The position numbers were made by a program, and so were the translations under genes. 64,000 nucleotides of DNA from NCBI GenBank assembly GCA_018907035.1, contig JACCIC010000015.1, positions 5,417,501 to 5,481,500 on the forward strand. Direction: 5' to 3'. Under the pieces are notes generated by a model, which worked only from the letters and a program-made list of their open reading frames with translations, was not told where the DNA came from and ran no database searches. Origin of the DNA: Sycobia sp. Sy_11. Its lineage: Eukaryota > Arthropoda > Insecta > Hymenoptera > Epichrysomallidae. This document shows, piece by piece, positions 59,930 through 64,000 of this stretch (its first letter is position 1; each line of letters starts with the position of its first letter).

Positions 59930-60560
59930 GTATTAAAATCCTGCTTTCTTTGCACAACTTGAATTACATAGTCCAGGCTGCGCATCCTGATCCATGCAGC
60001 CTGGATAAAATACACCATATTACAGTTTGACAGATCCAGGATTACTTCTACTGGACAATATAGTTCGTTTCATACTTGAATTACCGAATATACACCACCA
60101 TGCTTCAAAATGGGACGCAAACATACTCCATGGCACAGTGGGCTACCCATCCTGAGCCTCACAAGGAGGATCGCGTATGCTATGTATGTTACACATACAC
60201 ATACAAGTGTTCCCATACTCCAGAATACATATCCTGGATGAAATGTGCTGCGATCAATCGCAGTTTCAACAATCTAATTCACACTGTATTCCGGATTCTA
60301 TAGCTTGTTGTATAGTCTTTACCCTAGATTACGCAGATTGCATCCCAGATTTTTGATACATGTTTCCATCCATACCTTATTAATAATAACGTGGATCACA
60401 CACTCACATTCAGAAACTTTGAGATTTCTATCCTCTGAATAAGAACTGAATTCTAAAGTCTGTTCGTCGTATCTTAAGTCATATACACATAGCTTCCATT
60501 ATACATAGATAGTAGGATTCTACCTCCTATGAAACCTGTCATGAATACTTTCTTGTATAA
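59640..60560. other. CpG-poor, TG/CA-rich segment of unknown origin
   Basis: Composition changes here: GC is higher than the spacers but CpG is sparse and TG, CA and CCTGG/CCAGG words abound. CTGGATGAA/CTGGATAAA recurs at about 59850, 59999 and 60230. An (ATT)n tract sits at 59896-59928. The 75-codon frame at 60076-60303 has no domain. Plausibly old, CpG-decayed repeat DNA. Confidence 0.35.
59896..59928. repeat. (ATT)n microsatellite
   Basis: About 11 ATT units. Confidence 0.9.
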
Positions 60561-61650
60561 ATCTTTGAAGGTGAACTGAAAAACATCATTTAAAGACTAA
60601 AAATCAATTTCGTTTATAAAGACTTCATATTCTTAATGAAGAAAAAAATAGAATTGGAAATTTTACAATATTATAACTGGAAATTCATTTAGTTATTGAT
60701 TATTCTGATAATTATTTTAATCATTTCAATTTGTAATATAATAATTAAGGTCGAATCTATGGTACAAGAAAGTGATTCAAAATGGAGTAATAAAAGAAAA
60801 AGTTGATACAATTGTTTGTCATTTTGATCTGGATTTTAGATTATAAAATTGTATTTCATCAGGTTTTAGTTTGAAATTATTCACCTTCTTGTTTCAATCG
60901 GCGAAAACACTTAAAAATATGTTTGAATATAAAATTTTCATCTTTATTTATTTTCGGGATAAAAATGTAATGGTTTAATTTAGAAATACACATTTGGTTG
61001 ATATAAATTCTTACGATTTATAAGTTAAATACAGAGATCAATAAAACGATATTGTAGTTAAAAATGAAATCGAAATAAACAAGTAAAGTGGTAACAGAGT
61101 CAGTTTCATTAATTTTTATTTTTATTTTAAACGTTTATCACTCATGATTTTATAAAAATCTGCGATAATCAATTCCTTGAAATATTCTGCACATATTGTT
61201 TTATTAAATATTATTTAACAAAATTCTGGTAATTGAAAACAAGAATTATAGGGATGTTTTAATGTGCTTGTCTCTAGTCGACATTCCAAACCATAATTGT
61301 CAACGACAATTCCAATCTGTACATTTATATTTAGAATTATTCTACGATTAATAATTATTCGTTAAAATTTTAATTAAAAATATTTTTTTGAATGTAATAA
61401 TAGTCATAAGTGGCAGTAGCATTATATATCCAGAAATTACTCGTATGAAATTTGGATGGCATATTTAATTATTTTTTGTCGAGTGTAATGCAGTAATTTA
61501 TTTTAAAACGTTCTAAAGTTAAATATAATTATCGAATTGCCATTTCGCATCGCGGAAACAAGATAATCGTGCGAAATCGTCAGCTGATTAAATTTTAAAC
61601 AATAAAGCAAAAGAGAGGCCAGAAAGCACTGCCATTTAAAAAATACGACC
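60560..61650. other. AT-rich non-coding spacer
   Basis: No gene or structured element seen. Confidence 0.6.
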
Positions 61651-63350
61651 CGACGCATGGCCAGAACGCCGAACTGGCGACAATAAATCACTATCTATTA
61701 TCGATCGTAACGACTCCCTATATCCTCCACCTACCCTCGATGCCGCGCCGCCCAATTGACGATTCGGCAATGACATAACAATCGAGCAATAATTGAAACG
61801 TTCGAGTTTCTAGTGCTCCGCTGCCCTCCCCCTCCCGTCCCATTAACGATTCCCAATTTTGCGAGGCTGCATAACGGGACTCTCTATATAACGAATTTTA
61901 CAAATAATAAAAAGGCGAACGCCCCGCCTCCCACCCCCTCCCTACCCTCTGTGCTCGATCGAAATTCCGTCGTGGAAGTTCCGATAAAGCCGGTTAACTT
62001 GCTAGTTAAATATTTCTTTCATAAATCATCGCTCGCGTGAAAAATTAGCCTCCGTCCTGCCGACGGCGGGTGCGCAGCGCTGCCTCCGCGTGCGCGCAGG
62101 CCCCGGCCGCAAAATAAAGGCGCCGCGCCCGGCGAGTTTTTGAAGATGAAAAAACTCATAGAGAGCGATGGCGGGGTAAGAGGATATTAAAAGGGGGTCT
62201 GGGGGGGAATCAAAGCGCAATCAGTTCCCGGTTGAATTATAAAACAGACGGGGGAGTGTAGGAATGCGCGAGCCGGGGGGGGGGAGGGGAGGTTGGAAAA
62301 AGTTCGGGTTAAAAAGCCGTCGCGGGGATGAGGAGTTGAAATAAATAAGTTAGAACGGCGGAACGGAGATATAGATATAACGTCCGGAGGGGTGGGGGGA
62401 GGCGGTGCATCTCGAGTCGAATGTATATTTAGAGCGATATATAGCGGCACCTCCATTACGTATTCGACACGAATGAAATTTCAAATGCAGATTAGACCGG
62501 TCGGTCCACACCTGTTCCTTCGTCTTGCCTTCTTTCTCGCACGCCCCCTGCCCTCCTTCTCCGCGAGTCTCGGCGCCGCGAGCGCGAGTCAGGTATATAA
62601 AGCCCAGCCGATCTGCGAAGGAGACCCAGATCGTGGAAAATACGGAGAGGGTGGGGGGGGGGAGGCGGGTCGAGGGTCGGGGATAAAAATTATGCTGAAG
62701 GAAAGGAACTACTTCGAGAGAAAAAAAAGAAACGTTGCCTTAATAGTCTTTTACGCGGTGCCTCACTCCGTCCGCCTCGCGATTCGAAACGAGGAGGCGC
62801 GGAAGAAGATTAGGAGGTGGCGAACGGGAAGGGGTTCTCCCAAAGCCTCCTCGGCAGGCGCGGCGCAGCCCTTCTCTTTCGTTCTACCAATTAAAATTTA
62901 ACCGCCACTTTAATACTCGAGGAAGTCCCGGGTATCCTCTCTATAGACGGAAGGCCGATGACCGCGAGGTGCCGCGGCAATCGTTCAAAAATCTCGGCGT
63001 AAATCTGCCTCGCGATCCTCCCCCTTGCCCTCCTCCCCTCCCTCCGCCACTTAGTGGCCGCGGACTCGCCAGCGCCCGGCCCCGCGGGTTTAGAGGAAGG
63101 GCGAGCGAACGCACAAGTTGCCGGGGACGGCGAATCTGCTCGCAACGGCTGAGAAGCGATCCCGTCGGCTTAGCCGGAGGGTCGGCTCGGAGAGGCGACG
63201 CGCACTTAGGGGGGAGACATGCCCCTTGGTTGCAAAAGGGACCGGGACGGACGGTGGTGTGCGATGAGTTACCTCGGCTGTATAGATGCTTACACCGATT
63301 TCTATACGAGAGGGACTAAGAGCTTCTGTTTTACTTTCAAAGCGAATGAG
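61650..63350. other. CpG-rich island 19
   Basis: C/T-rich 61815-61845 and 61920-61950, a G-rich stretch 62190-62410 with runs of 7-10 G, then CpG-dense to 63330. Overlapping frames on both strands (62392-62901, 62891-63145 minus, 62969-63319) are Arg/Pro/Ser-rich. A TATA-type word lies at 62594. Confidence 0.5.
62594..62602 (+). promoter_or_regulatory. TATA-box-like word in island 19
   Basis: TATATAAAG flanked by GC-rich sequence (AGG…CCCAGCCG), the best TATA match within an island. No clear initiator 25-35 bases downstream and no following gene, so promoter activity is unproven. Confidence 0.25.
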
Positions 63351-64000
63351 ATTGTATAATGGATTGGCTGAATTATGACTTTACAATGCAACTTTTGACC
63401 TCGATGAGAACCGATGACTTAGAAGATTATGTCACGTATATCGTAATATACTATTAGAACCTATCGCACTATGAGAATCCGAGATATGTGTCACTACGCG
63501 ACAAGCAGCCCGATCACAAGTCAAATCGTACGGTTTTTAATAATAGCCAAAGTCTCAGCAAGAGGTTTTCTGTATGATACAAATTAGAGAGAGAGAGAGA
63601 GAGAGATATTTACAAATAAATCAATTGTCAAAATATTACAAAAATTAATCAAATATAAGAAAGGTCTCAAAAAGGTGAAAAATTTTCTCAAAAATGGTAT
63701 AGGTATTGATATATTCACCAAAAAATATTAAGATGTGCGCAAGATCAAATCTGCATATGGCCGCCTGGTGACGGACTAGCCCAACTCTACTAACCTTACG
63801 CAACACGAGTACGCCGTCGACTGATTGTTACGTTCCGTCACGTTGCGCCACGTTCTCTTCCATATTACAATACTGAAATCGCGAAATTGACCGTGAAAAT
63901 ATTTTCTAAAATAAAATCTCGCTTACGTTACTCAACAGTATCCAAATTAAATTGTGTTAAAATTTTGTTATAATCTTTTATATCGAGGTCAAGTTGTTTT
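63350..64000. other. Mixed to AT-rich end of window
   Basis: A short (GA)n at 63586-63606 and three ACGTT words spaced exactly 10 bases apart at 63830-63854. The 32-codon frame at 63359-63457 is not credible as a gene. Confidence 0.5.
63586..63606. repeat. (GA)n microsatellite
   Basis: About 10 GA units. Confidence 0.9.

Overview
No protein-coding gene can be called with confidence in this window. It looks like a large intergenic or intronic stretch of a eukaryotic genome, most likely an arthropod and plausibly a hymenopteran insect (ant, bee or wasp). That assignment is an inference from composition only. Very AT-rich spacers alternate every 1-4 kb with CpG-rich islands in which CpG is not depleted, and the sequence is dense in dinucleotide microsatellites (TA, CT/GA, GT) and homopolymer runs. 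There is no bacterial gene packing, no operon, and no rRNA, CRISPR or clear intact tRNA. The long open frames are confined to GC-rich, low-complexity islands, usually overlap on both strands, and read as runs of Arg, Pro, Ser, Leu or Gly, so I treat them as by-products of composition.

Layout. AT-rich spacers lie at about 260-3890, 4700-6580, 7380-9200, 10450-13740, 14720-15480, 16070-17330, 18000-20560, 21340-22880, 23560-24430, 25830-28830, 31440-32330, 34500-37440, 38420-42660, 42950-45360, 46260-47250, 48950-50640, 51130-53160, 53660-54960, 55930-58140, 59060-61650 and 63350-64000. CpG-rich islands lie between them. The islands combine stretches of Pol II-promoter or enhancer character: ATTA, CCATAAA and TAATCC homeodomain-type words, (CT)n/(GA)n tracts of the kind bound by GAGA-type factors, poly-G or poly-C runs, and occasional TATA boxes. 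A landscape like this is typical around developmental regulatory genes, but no such gene is visible here.

Discrete elements I can support: (1) a family of short elements with long terminal inverted repeats (MITE-like), present in five copies at about 43-256, 20165-20474, 22278-22606, 28530-28680 and 44391-44931, in two sequence subtypes; (2) a near-perfect 32-bp-arm hairpin at 2155-2226; (3) a compact block at 42809-42930 with convergent TAATCC sites followed by a 73-nt GC-rich hairpin; (4) a tRNA-like SINE-head remnant at 15321-15390; (5) a motif of about 15 bases shared by three separate islands; (6) weak, interrupted coding traces on the minus strand at 9208-9960 (with a leucine-rich-repeat-like segment), 13357-13545 and 52084-52233.

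No set of genes working together can be described. The most interesting material is non-coding: the hairpins, the inverted-repeat element family and the shared island motif.
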